From contig DHIV01000019.1 in the NCBI GenBank assembly GCA_002403995.1, forward strand, positions 14,323 to 49,111: a stretch of 34,789 nt of DNA, given 5' to 3'. Position 1 is the first letter of the stretch. Each line of letters starts with the position of its first letter. Shown one piece after another: positions 16,267 to 23,942 of the stretch. The notes under the pieces were generated by a model that searched no databases, was not told the DNA's origin, and saw nothing but the letters and a program-made list of their open reading frames with translations. A program made the position numbers and the translations under genes. Source of the stretch: Gallionella sp. UBA4737 (lineage in GTDB: Bacteria; Pseudomonadota; Gammaproteobacteria; Burkholderiales; Gallionellaceae).

Positions 16267-16745
16267 AACGCGGAGAAAAAGCTGTTCTGGCTTTGATTGG
16301 ATTGGTTCTTGTTGCAGGTGTGGTGCGGTCGCAACTGCATGTTGAAGAAAAGCATGACAGGGACATTCCTTTCTATAGCACGGCTACGCACGATGTGGCT
16401 AGAAAGGCGATGGATATTTACCGCAGTAATGGCTGTAAAAACTGTCATACGTTATGGACTCTGCAAGACATGTTGCAGTCTGTCCCGGCTCCAATGCTGG
16501 ATGGCATTGGTTCGTTACGCACCGAGACCTGGTTGTACGAATATCTTTCTTCACCTAATCCGCAGGCAGTATTGCCGTCCCGTCTGAAAAAGGAGTATCA
16601 GATGCCCTCTTATGCAACTTTGTCGGAAGGTGAGCGGCATCTTTTAGCACAATATCTAGCAAGCCTAAAAGTCAAGGATTGGTATTTTGATCAAACCAAG
16701 AAGGCTGAGTACGAAAAACTGACCGGTTTGGAGTACCAGAAATGA
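16263..16745 (+). CDS. Membrane-anchored monohaem cytochrome c (CcoO/NorC-like)
   Basis: A 160-residue cytochrome with an N-terminal anchor helix (residues about 7-22) and one haem site, CKNCH (C58, C61, H62). The likely axial ligand is M114 in YQMPSYATLSEGE. The layout, with a short N-terminal anchor and one haem domain, is that of NorC or CcoO. It is a paralogue of the protein encoded at 28375-28956: both begin MKxGEK and share LDGxGS and a matching C-terminal helix (LLAQYLASLK versus ALAVFLSELK). It overlaps both neighbours by 4 bases. It probably carries electrons to the CcoN-like enzyme, taking the role CcoP would have; that is inference. Confidence 0.85.
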   Translation: MKRGEKAVLALIGLVLVAGVVRSQLHVEEKHDRDIPFYSTATHDVARKAMDIYRSNGCKNCHTLWTLQDMLQSVPAPMLDGIGSLRTETWLYEYLSSPNPQAVLPSRLKKEYQMPSYATLSEGERHLLAQYLASLKVKDWYFDQTKKAEYEKLTGLEYQK

Positions 16746-17191
16746 AGCATCGATATCTCATGGGATTAGTTGCGGTGTTGATTGGTATGTCCTTAAATCA
16801 TTTTGGAGATAGGCTGCTTGGGGTCAAGATAGAACTTTTTTCGGGGCTGTCCACATTTAGTTTTGCTTGGGCATTGGATGTATTTTTTGTGCCTTTTTTG
16901 GTCGGCTTGGTAGTAGCCTGGATATTCGGCATGGGCGCGAAATGGTTGAGTTATTTTCCACCGCTGATTGTGCGTAGCTTAAGTTATGCCGAAATTCTGT
17001 ACTTGTCCGGTACTCCACATGGCAGCATTTTAAACCCTCTGGGGTGGTGGGGCTTCTTTGTCATCCTGGCAATGGAGTCGGCTGGTATTGGCGGAATCGT
17101 TGGGGAAGTAATGATCAAGAAGGTATATGGCCGCTCAAATAAGATTATTCTCGCGGACAGGGAGCAGTCTGTCGCAGCAAGGAAATTATGA
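16742..17191 (+). CDS. Four-helix membrane protein of unknown family
   Basis: A 149-residue hydrophobic protein with about four transmembrane helices: residues 5-20, 43-66, 69-88 and 98-122. The last contains a Gly-rich run, SAGIGGIVGEVMIKK. There are no haem or metal motifs beyond scattered His (H3, H20, H93). It overlaps the cytochrome upstream and the NirV-like gene downstream by 4 bases each, so it is in a tightly coupled set (15988-18249). I do not recognise it. A role as membrane partner of the NirV-like protein or of the cytochrome is possible. Confidence 0.72.
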   Translation: MKHRYLMGLVAVLIGMSLNHFGDRLLGVKIELFSGLSTFSFAWALDVFFVPFLVGLVVAWIFGMGAKWLSYFPPLIVRSLSYAEILYLSGTPHGSILNPLGWWGFFVILAMESAGIGGIVGEVMIKKVYGRSNKIILADREQSVAARKL

Positions 17192-18249
17192 TGCCGGGTG
17201 TGACCAAGCATAATGTTCCGAGTCCGGCAGAGCGTCTGCGCAGAAAGCGATTTCTATCTGCCACGGTTATCACTTGTATTGCGTTGGTGGTCATTGGGGG
17301 AAGTGTGCATGTTGTCAAACTGGGTTCGATACGCATGGGAGAAATGCGTGCCTTGGCAACATATAACCTGAAAGAAGAGTCCACTCGGATTCGAGCTGCC
17401 GGAGAAGATATTGCAATCCACGAGCAAAATGAAGAGCGGAAAAACCAGGCTGCAGGATATACAGTGGCAGAGGCAGAGGCATTGCTGACCAAGGAACAGT
17501 GGCAAGAGCTGGAGACCTCGGTACTGATTCCCGCAGGGAAATTCCAGATGGGTACAGATTTGAAAAATGCCGATGCGGCTTCCCACCCGCAACATACGGT
17601 CAATTTGAAAGCGTATCGCATCGACAAATACTTGGTGACCAATGCGCAATACGCGCGTTTTATTGCTGCAACCGGACATCGGCCGCCTTCGGATTGGAAG
17701 AATGGCAAGATACAACAAGGGGTTTTGCTGCATCCGGTTACCTTGGTGAATTGGTATGACGCTTCAGCCTACGCGAAATGGGCGGGTAAGCGGTTGCCTA
17801 CAGAGGCGGAATGGGAAAAGGCGGCGCGTGGAACGGACGGCAGGCGTTGGCCATGGGGTAATGAAATGGACCCGGCTCGTTTGAATACTTACTACAACGT
17901 CGGCTCGGCTACTAATGTCACTACTTATGCCAACGGAGTCAGCCCATATGGCGTTTTTGACATGGCTGGTAATGCCGATGAATGGGTTGAAGATGATTTC
18001 CTTCCATATAAAGGGACCGATGCTGCAACAGACGTGTTTCAGGGAAAGGTGGCGAGAGTCCTGAATGCAGAGGATCGTGCCATGAAATTAGCCGATATGG
18101 TCCCGGTAAATCGACAGTACAAAGTTCTGCGCGGCGGGTCATGGAAGGGAGATCCTTTTTCCACCGCTTCCTATCATAGAGATTATTCATGGCCGAATTA
18201 TGCCTCTGATTTTTATGGGTTTCGTTGTGCATCCGATTTGGGAAAATAA
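17188..18249 (+). CDS. Membrane-anchored formylglycine-generating-enzyme-like (NirV-like) protein
   Basis: A 353-residue protein: basic N-terminus, one transmembrane helix (about residues 22-45), an alpha-helical linker (50-110), then an FGE-sulfatase/SUMF1-type domain (about 110-350). The domain shows the usual landmarks: IPAGKFQMGTD, WYDASAYAKWAGKRLPTEAEWEKAARG, WPWGNE, GVFDMAGNADEWVED, VLRGGSW (313-319) and GFRCASD. The paired catalytic Cys normally found just after RGGSW is absent (KGDPFSTASYHRD), so it should not make formylglycine. NirV, encoded next to nirK in denitrifiers, has the same domain; that link suggests nitrogen oxide metabolism but is not proof. The helix places the domain in the periplasm. 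Probably a structural or maturation factor. Confidence 0.88.
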   Translation: MMPGVTKHNVPSPAERLRRKRFLSATVITCIALVVIGGSVHVVKLGSIRMGEMRALATYNLKEESTRIRAAGEDIAIHEQNEERKNQAAGYTVAEAEALLTKEQWQELETSVLIPAGKFQMGTDLKNADAASHPQHTVNLKAYRIDKYLVTNAQYARFIAATGHRPPSDWKNGKIQQGVLLHPVTLVNWYDASAYAKWAGKRLPTEAEWEKAARGTDGRRWPWGNEMDPARLNTYYNVGSATNVTTYANGVSPYGVFDMAGNADEWVEDDFLPYKGTDAATDVFQGKVARVLNAEDRAMKLADMVPVNRQYKVLRGGSWKGDPFSTASYHRDYSWPNYASDFYGFRCASDLGK

Positions 18250-18267
18250 TCAATTTAACGGAGGTTT

Positions 18268-18519
18268 ATGATGAACCACATTTGGGTGAGAGCCATCCTG
18301 GTGCTGATCGGTTCAGTAGGAGCCTCATCAGCACAGGCGGCAGTCGATAGTTACCGTTTCGTACACGTTACCATTGCAACACCTTGGTACATCTTTATAT
18401 TTTTATTGATGGGAGTTTTCGCTCCTTTTGTTTTGATGGCTGTGTTGGCATGGCGCAATGCTGCACGTAAATCAGAGCGAGAGGTTGCTGATACTGACCA
18501 TAACCCTTCTGTAAAGTAG
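18268..18519 (+). CDS. 83-residue exported membrane protein
   Basis: A small protein with an N-terminal signal-like segment (residues about 5-24, ending SAQAAV), then YRFVHVTIATPW and one transmembrane helix (about 37-59, WYIFIFLLMGVFAPFVLMAVLAW) with a basic end. A GGAGG-type ribosome binding site (ACGGAGG) lies 4 to 7 bases upstream. It lies between the NirV-like gene and another small helical protein. I do not recognise the family. A His (H33) next to the membrane surface could contact haem, but that is guesswork. Confidence 0.68.
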   Translation: MMNHIWVRAILVLIGSVGASSAQAAVDSYRFVHVTIATPWYIFIFLLMGVFAPFVLMAVLAWRNAARKSEREVADTDHNPSVK

Positions 18520-18526
18520 AGACTCC

Positions 18527-18919
18527 ATGTTGCAAATTACAAAGTTGTTTTTCAGGGCGACACTATTTCGTTCCCTAGGGATTTTATTGGTGGCATCGCT
18601 ATCGCTTTTGAGCATATTACCGGCATATGCAGAAGACGCATCTCAGGCAGGTGATAGTGCGCAGATCTTGCAGGCTTTCAATCGGCAACATAGAGAGGCA
18701 GAGCATGCAAAGTCGATAACCGATAAAGACAAGCAACGCATCATGTTTTTGTTGGGGGTGGTACTTATTACATTTGTTCTGATTACCGGAGGGCTGGGGA
18801 TCGCTATGGGGCTGTATGGGAAGCCGGTATTCGTGGCGCACATGGTATTTGCCGGCCTTAGTATAACGCTGGCGATAGTCCACGCGATTGTCGGGGTGGT
18901 ATGGTTTTACCCCTTCTAG
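18527..18919 (+). CDS. 130-residue exported membrane protein with His-bearing helices
   Basis: A signal peptide (about residues 12-35, ending AYAED), a polar helical region (36-70), then three hydrophobic segments: about 73-95, 100-114 and 115-128. The last two carry H105 (FVAHMVFAG) and H119 (AIVHAIVG) about 14 residues apart, a spacing seen in some haem-b four-helix proteins. Haem binding is only a possibility. It starts 7 bases after the previous gene and ends the tightly packed set that began at 15749. No named family recognised. Confidence 0.68.
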   Translation: MLQITKLFFRATLFRSLGILLVASLSLLSILPAYAEDASQAGDSAQILQAFNRQHREAEHAKSITDKDKQRIMFLLGVVLITFVLITGGLGIAMGLYGKPVFVAHMVFAGLSITLAIVHAIVGVVWFYPF

Positions 18920-19054
18920 GTTCATAAGTTTTCTATTTTCCGCCTGCTGGGGCCGTGCCAAATATATTTCAATTTCGGTGTCCGCTCACCGCGTCTTAGG
19001 GTTTGAACCCGAGTTGCCCAATCCCCAAGCTTTCGATTACCTATCTAACATTTC

Positions 19055-21703
19055 ATGCCATACACCATGCAATCCCGCTTGAATTCCGAAACCTCAAGCT
19101 GGATATCATGGTGGTGGGCTGTGGCCATTCTTTATTGCCTGTCGGGTTTGACCAGCCTTGCATATGAAGTGTTATGGGCACGTATGTTGTCCATGCAATT
19201 TGGAGTAAGCATATTCGGGGTAGTGCTCACCGTTGCGGCATTCATGATCGGCTTGGGATTGGGCAGCCTGGCAGGTGTAAGATGGGCAAAGATATGTAAT
19301 AGGCCGTTGGCCATGTTCGCGATACTTGAGATTGCAATCGCGCTCTATGCTTTGTTGTTACCAAACCTGCTTCAGGCGATCAGCGGATGGATGGATGGCA
19401 TCGCCGTTCAGCTGACGTTAACTCAATGGTATCTGTTGCAAGGAGCGGAGGCCTTGTGTTTGCTGGTAATTCCGGCATTTGCAATGGGAATTAGTTTTGC
19501 TTTGGTGTTGAAAGCTGTAGAACATACACCGCTATCGCTGGGAAAACTTTATGGTCTGAACACGATAGGGGGAACCGCCGGGGCACTGTTCCCGCTGTGG
19601 AGTTTGCCGGTACTGGGCTGGATCGCTTCGGTGAGGATCATAGCCTTGCTTGGCCTGGTGATCGGTGGCGCTACTTTGGTGTTGTCGTATTTCATACGAT
19701 CCGGTGTTGGTGTCCATCAGCAGACAGGGAACAACAGACAACCCCGCCCGCCATTACCTGCTCTGATCATCTATGCAGGGATAGGAGCCGGCAGCATCAT
19801 GCTGGAAATCGGCTGGATACGTTTGTACGGGATGATCATGCTGCGCACCGAATATGTACTCGGTGTTATCCTGGCTGTATTCCTGCTGGGAATTGCGCTT
19901 GGCAGCATGGCATTGCCGCGCGTGCATAAGTACTGGATGACAGTGCTGATGCCGCTTGTGGCTGGCGGGGGCGTGCTGATAAATTTGTGGTTGCTTCCGT
20001 TTGCCTCCGCCTGGGTACAGCATAGCCAGTTCCAATCATTTTTTGGTGCCTTAGGATCGCAAGCGTTGATGCTGGGAATATTGACTTTGCCGGTCACATT
20101 GGCACTAGGGGCTTGGTTGCCCTTATTGGCCAGTCGTTTTGGCAATGCGGACGCGAGTGGTGTATGGCTATACGGCGCAAATTGCCTGGGAGGCGCGGCC
20201 GGTGCAATTGTTGCCTGTCTGGTGTTTATTCCCTTGTTTGGCAGCACGGCGATGGTTGCGATAGCCGGGCTAGCAATCGCTGCTCTGGGCTTGATCTGGG
20301 TCAGTTCACGCTTGGTTTGGCTGGTATTTGCAGCCATGCTGATAGTTGCCTGGCCGTTACGCCATATGCCGCCGGTGCACGAATTGTTGCCGAAAGTCGA
20401 GGCCAACAGCCGTGATCTGTATCTATATGAAGATGCAATTTCTCTGACGCATGTAGTACAACAACAAGATGGCCAACGCGTGCTGTTGAGCGATTTGCAG
20501 CGTATGGATGCTTCCACCGATCCGAGCGCGGTAGAAATTCAAATGGATCAGGCGCGACTCGCATTGCTGCTGCATCCCGCGCCGCACAGTGTATTATTTC
20601 TCGGGTTGGGTACCGGAATTTCGATGGCGGGATCGCTGCCTTTTCCGGATTTGGACCGGAGCGCGGTGGAATTATCTCAAGGGTCGATTTTAGCTGCTAG
20701 AAAGTGGTTCGCGCCGGCAAATGGCAACATCATGGATCAAGCGCAGATCCAACGGGATGATGCCAGGCATTTTCTAAGCACGACTCAACGCAGTTACGAT
20801 GTGATCGTCGGCGACTTGTTTCATCCCGATCTGGCGGGGATGGGTTCATTGTTGTCGGTGCAACAATTCCAAAGGGCGCGGAATCACTTGAATGCTGATG
20901 GGATGTTTGTGCAGTGGCTGGCACTTAACCAGTTCGATATTCAATCTCTCAGAGCCGTTCTGCGCAGCTTTCAACGAGTGTTTCCCGATGCGCAGATGTT
21001 TATGGATGGCATGCACCTGGCTTTGGTTGGTCCCAGGGAAAAGCTGCCAGTGGCCAATGCAATGCTGGCAAATTTGCATCGGTTGGCAGAGCAGGAGCAG
21101 GGGCGGGCAACCGGCGACGAAGGTGTGTGGACTTGGCTTGGCCGTTATTGGGGACCGGTTTCCGAGAGTGACGGACCGGTTCAGGATGAATGGGTGCCGT
21201 ATATTGAATACAATTTGCCGCGGGCACGTTACGGCGGGAGCGTTAATTTGGCGACATTGATGTCGTGGTTGTTGCAACGGCATCCTGACGCCGATGCGGC
21301 CATGAAAATATTGGGAATCGGCGCGGAAGACAGGAGCAGATTCGGGCGCGCCTATGTGGCGACGGAACTTGCTGTGCGAGCATGGGTCTCCTCCATTCAA
21401 GGAGATGCAGCAAAGGCGGGCAGCTTGATTTGGCTGGCATATCAGGCGAACCCTCAAGATCGCTGGATTGCCAATGCACTAGCTGATAATATGTTGCAGT
21501 CGCTTCCACAAGCCAGTCAGCATGGTTTGAGCGAGCGCGAGGCATTACAGCGAATCTTGAAAGTTTATCCGAAATTTGTTGGCGCTTTACGTGCGCTCTG
21601 GCATCTGGAGCAGACTGCGGGTAATTTGCAGGAAGCTGAGCATTATCGTTTGCGGCTGCTTGCCATATCACCTTTGGACGGTGAAGCGAGAGTAACTCCC
21701 TGA
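19055..21703 (+). CDS. Fused MFS-like transporter / spermidine-synthase-like protein
   Basis: An 882-residue fusion. Residues about 15-450 form at least ten transmembrane helices of the type seen in fused MFS/spermidine synthase proteins (YCLSGLTSLAYEVLWARML is characteristic). Residues about 480-680 form a Rossmann-like SAM-binding domain: LFLGLGTG, an acidic VELS, RDDARHFL and DVIVGDLFHP. The rest (about 700-882) is helical and TPR-like. The classic GGGDG of spermidine synthase is changed to GLGTG, so aminopropyl transfer is doubtful. Start choice is between ATGs at 19055 and 19067, neither with a good ribosome binding site. Its place between respiratory small proteins and ccoG is unusual; a role in oxidase maturation or a separate one cannot be decided. 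Confidence 0.85.
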   Translation: MPYTMQSRLNSETSSWISWWWAVAILYCLSGLTSLAYEVLWARMLSMQFGVSIFGVVLTVAAFMIGLGLGSLAGVRWAKICNRPLAMFAILEIAIALYALLLPNLLQAISGWMDGIAVQLTLTQWYLLQGAEALCLLVIPAFAMGISFALVLKAVEHTPLSLGKLYGLNTIGGTAGALFPLWSLPVLGWIASVRIIALLGLVIGGATLVLSYFIRSGVGVHQQTGNNRQPRPPLPALIIYAGIGAGSIMLEIGWIRLYGMIMLRTEYVLGVILAVFLLGIALGSMALPRVHKYWMTVLMPLVAGGGVLINLWLLPFASAWVQHSQFQSFFGALGSQALMLGILTLPVTLALGAWLPLLASRFGNADASGVWLYGANCLGGAAGAIVACLVFIPLFGSTAMVAIAGLAIAALGLIWVSSRLVWLVFAAMLIVAWPLRHMPPVHELLPKVEANSRDLYLYEDAISLTHVVQQQDGQRVLLSDLQRMDASTDPSAVEIQMDQARLALLLHPAPHSVLFLGLGTGISMAGSLPFPDLDRSAVELSQGSILAARKWFAPANGNIMDQAQIQRDDARHFLSTTQRSYDVIVGDLFHPDLAGMGSLLSVQQFQRARNHLNADGMFVQWLALNQFDIQSLRAVLRSFQRVFPDAQMFMDGMHLALVGPREKLPVANAMLANLHRLAEQEQGRATGDEGVWTWLGRYWGPVSESDGPVQDEWVPYIEYNLPRARYGGSVNLATLMSWLLQRHPDADAAMKILGIGAEDRSRFGRAYVATELAVRAWVSSIQGDAAKAGSLIWLAYQANPQDRWIANALADNMLQSLPQASQHGLSEREALQRILKVYPKFVGALRALWHLEQTAGNLQEAEHYRLRLLAISPLDGEARVTP

Positions 21704-21738
21704 GTTTGATATAACCAGAACTGCACCAAAAGGTACTC

Positions 21739-23055
21739 ATGTCCTCCGGCATTAACAAAACACTATCCAGTATTCCAATCAGGGTTGTCGGCTCGAGAAA
21801 GAAAACAGGACCGGCCAATTTTCGATGGAAACGGCGCGCCGTCCAGATAACCATTTTGTTTTTGCTGGTTCTTATTCCGGTATCCGGATTATTCCGTATC
21901 GACCCGGAAAATGGAGCGCTGGTAGTGTTGGGCTGGCAAATATGGTTTGCCGATTTCTTTTTGATAACCGGTTTGTGGATCATGTTGGCCAGTGCGCTGG
22001 TCGCGCTGTATTCGGTTGCGGGAACCGTCTTTTGCGGGTGGGCATGCCCGCAGAATACCCTGGCGGAATGGGCAAACCACATGACCCACAAGTTGCTGGG
22101 CAAGCGTGCCGAGGTCAGCCTGACCGGTGAGGCGCCGAAAGTGGCGGCCGCCAAAAACAAGGTATTGAACTGGTCTTTGCTCGGGCTCTCTTTTTTGTTT
22201 GCCGCGATGTTATTTGCGTTGGTTCCACTGCTGTACTTTTATCCGCCGGATGTAGTGTGGTCCTTTATAACCTTCAGAGAGGATACAAGGCTTGCCGGTT
22301 CTTTATACTGGATTTATTCGGTATGGGTGATGATTATCCTGCTGGATATTGCGGTGCTCCGCCACTTCTGGTGTCGTTTTGCCTGCGTGTACAAGGTTTG
22401 GCAGCATTCGTTTAAGACCAAGGAAACGTTACATGTGGTTTATGATACCAGTCGAGCAAATGAATGTGAAAAATGTAATTACTGTGTCACAACCTGCTTT
22501 ATCAAGCTGGATCCGCGCAAAACAGAAATTTATGACAGCTGTATTAACTGCGGTGATTGCATCGATGCGTGCAATAATTTGCAGGCTAAAAAGGGCGGTG
22601 TAGGTCTATTGCGGTTTGAATTCGGGCAGCGTGAACCGGGCAAAATCCGTCAATTCCGCGACAATTCCATGTCGTTGTTGTCGCGATTCCATTGGACTGC
22701 CCCATTCGCAGTTCTGGGTGTCATCATGTTTGCGTGGGGGATATGGTCATACCAGCCTTATCACATAGCAGTGGGATATTTGCAGACGGCCCATAATCAA
22801 TCGGCGCGCGATTACCGTATCGAAGTTTCCAGCAAACGATATCGCCCAACCGAATTGACCATGTCGGTTGAAGGATTACCGCAGGATGATTTTACACTGA
22901 GCAGTCCCAAAGTGGATTTGGCATCGGTCGGGCGAACTTCGGTATTCCTTTCAGTATCGCCTAAATTACAACGTGGCCTCTATCCATTTGCGGTGGTGGT
23001 TCGTTCCAATGATGGCTGGATCGGACGCTTTAATGTCCAGCATTTTGTTGAATAG
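21739..23055 (+). CDS. ccoG: CcoG/RdxA-like membrane ferredoxin (oxidase assembly)
   Basis: A 438-residue membrane protein of the CcoG (FixG/RdxA) family, which helps supply copper to cbb3 oxidases by reducing Cu(II). Visible: N-terminal helix (about 35-53), a helix ending in FCGWACPQ (C99, C103), two further helices (about 141-167, 189-207), WCRFACVYK, then an 8-Cys ferredoxin: CEKCNYCVTTC (C243, C246, C249, C253) and CINCGDCIDAC (C268, C271, C274, C278). A last helix and an Ig-like C-terminal domain (about 345-438) follow, as in the family. It supports the view that the CcoN-like enzyme is a copper-containing oxidase. Only 35 bases follow the fusion gene, so the two may be co-transcribed. 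Confidence 0.93.
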   Translation: MSSGINKTLSSIPIRVVGSRKKTGPANFRWKRRAVQITILFLLVLIPVSGLFRIDPENGALVVLGWQIWFADFFLITGLWIMLASALVALYSVAGTVFCGWACPQNTLAEWANHMTHKLLGKRAEVSLTGEAPKVAAAKNKVLNWSLLGLSFLFAAMLFALVPLLYFYPPDVVWSFITFREDTRLAGSLYWIYSVWVMIILLDIAVLRHFWCRFACVYKVWQHSFKTKETLHVVYDTSRANECEKCNYCVTTCFIKLDPRKTEIYDSCINCGDCIDACNNLQAKKGGVGLLRFEFGQREPGKIRQFRDNSMSLLSRFHWTAPFAVLGVIMFAWGIWSYQPYHIAVGYLQTAHNQSARDYRIEVSSKRYRPTELTMSVEGLPQDDFTLSSPKVDLASVGRTSVFLSVSPKLQRGLYPFAVVVRSNDGWIGRFNVQHFVE

Positions 23056-23063
23056 GAGTATAT

Positions 23064-23504
23064 GTGATGGAACAGCATGATAAAAAATCGGAATTGAAAG
23101 ATGAAGGGTCTCAGTGGGGTGAGCTACGCAAAGATAACTTTGGTTATGCCTCGGACAAGGAGCGCTTGGAAAAGCGCGGCATGGAAGATTGGGAATTGGT
23201 GGAGAAGATCCCGGATTCGCAACTCAATGTTCCATATTGGTTCTGGGCAGTGGTGGTGATTGTATTATTGGTTGGCGTGGGCCTTAGTTTTCCATTCTGG
23301 GGGTTGCGCCCCGGTGTCGTGGTGAAATGGACTGACTGGGTTAAAGACCCGGGGTTTCTGGGATCGCTTGTGTATATAGCTTTTGCTGGGGCATTCGTTT
23401 GGTACATGGTAAACATGTACGGATCTTCTGCTACGGGTAGATTGGATTCAGACAAGGAAAAGCAGAATGAAAAGAATGGAATCAATAGCGGTAATCCAAA
23501 GTAA
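23064..23504 (+). CDS. Two-helix membrane protein, paralogue of the 14713-15333 product
   Basis: A 146-residue protein with a long charged cytoplasmic N-terminus (about 1-55, including KRGMEDWELVEKIPDSQLN), a helix (about 56-77), the turn FPFWGLRP, a second helix (about 97-115) and a charged tail. The FPxWGxRP turn and preceding helix match the protein encoded at 14713-15333. The stretch EDWELVEKIPDSQLNVPYW recalls the WDxxLxExxNPLPRWW region of CcoP before its first helix, but haem sites are absent. A strong ribosome binding site (AGGAG) precedes it, 9 bases after ccoG. Likely a subunit or assembly partner of the cbb3-like enzyme. Confidence 0.72.
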   Translation: MMEQHDKKSELKDEGSQWGELRKDNFGYASDKERLEKRGMEDWELVEKIPDSQLNVPYWFWAVVVIVLLVGVGLSFPFWGLRPGVVVKWTDWVKDPGFLGSLVYIAFAGAFVWYMVNMYGSSATGRLDSDKEKQNEKNGINSGNPK

Positions 23505-23549
23505 GAGTCAGTTCTCGATCGAAATCGGGCAATATAAAATTTTGTCGGA

Positions 23550-23942
23550 ATGGTGAAAACATTACTGGCGATATTCTTAACCTTGCTGGCTGCCGGGCTT
23601 GCCGCTTGTAACAACGGGAGCGAAAACGCTTCAATCCCTGCCCAGCGCTGGAATGAGATGGTTGTGCGCATCGAGACTCATCCTTACCCGCCGCTTGCCG
23701 GCATGTCCGAGATAGTCGTAATCGTTACCGGCCCGCACGGAAAACCCGCCGGAGATTTGACGGTGTCCCTGCGTGGAAATGAGTCAACGCCATGGATACA
23801 GGCGATTCAGGATGGATTTATTGGCGTATACCGGCGTGCGATAGATATCGGCGACGGCAAGACAGCAGTGGTGCAAGTGCGGCTTCAGCAGGGAGCCGAG
23901 CAGAAAGTATTACTCTTTCCGTTTAAACTTGCAGCGGGCTAA
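23550..23942 (+). CDS. CcoH/FixH or YtkA-like lipoprotein
   Basis: A 130-residue lipoprotein: signal peptide (AIFLTLLAAGLAAC) with lipidated Cys at residue 20, then a beta-rich domain (WNEMVVRIETHPYPP, EIVVIVTGPHGKPAGDLTVSLRGN, DGFIGVYRRAIDIGDGKTAVVQV). This is the look of FixH/CcoH or YtkA-like Ig-type domains, which are found next to CcoG in cbb3 assembly operons. CcoH normally has a transmembrane anchor; here the lipid anchor would replace it. Its stop overlaps the convergent half-CcoN gene by 4 bases. Assignment rests on fold-like pattern and context, not on close sequence recognition. Confidence 0.68.
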   Translation: MVKTLLAIFLTLLAAGLAACNNGSENASIPAQRWNEMVVRIETHPYPPLAGMSEIVVIVTGPHGKPAGDLTVSLRGNESTPWIQAIQDGFIGVYRRAIDIGDGKTAVVQVRLQQGAEQKVLLFPFKLAAG

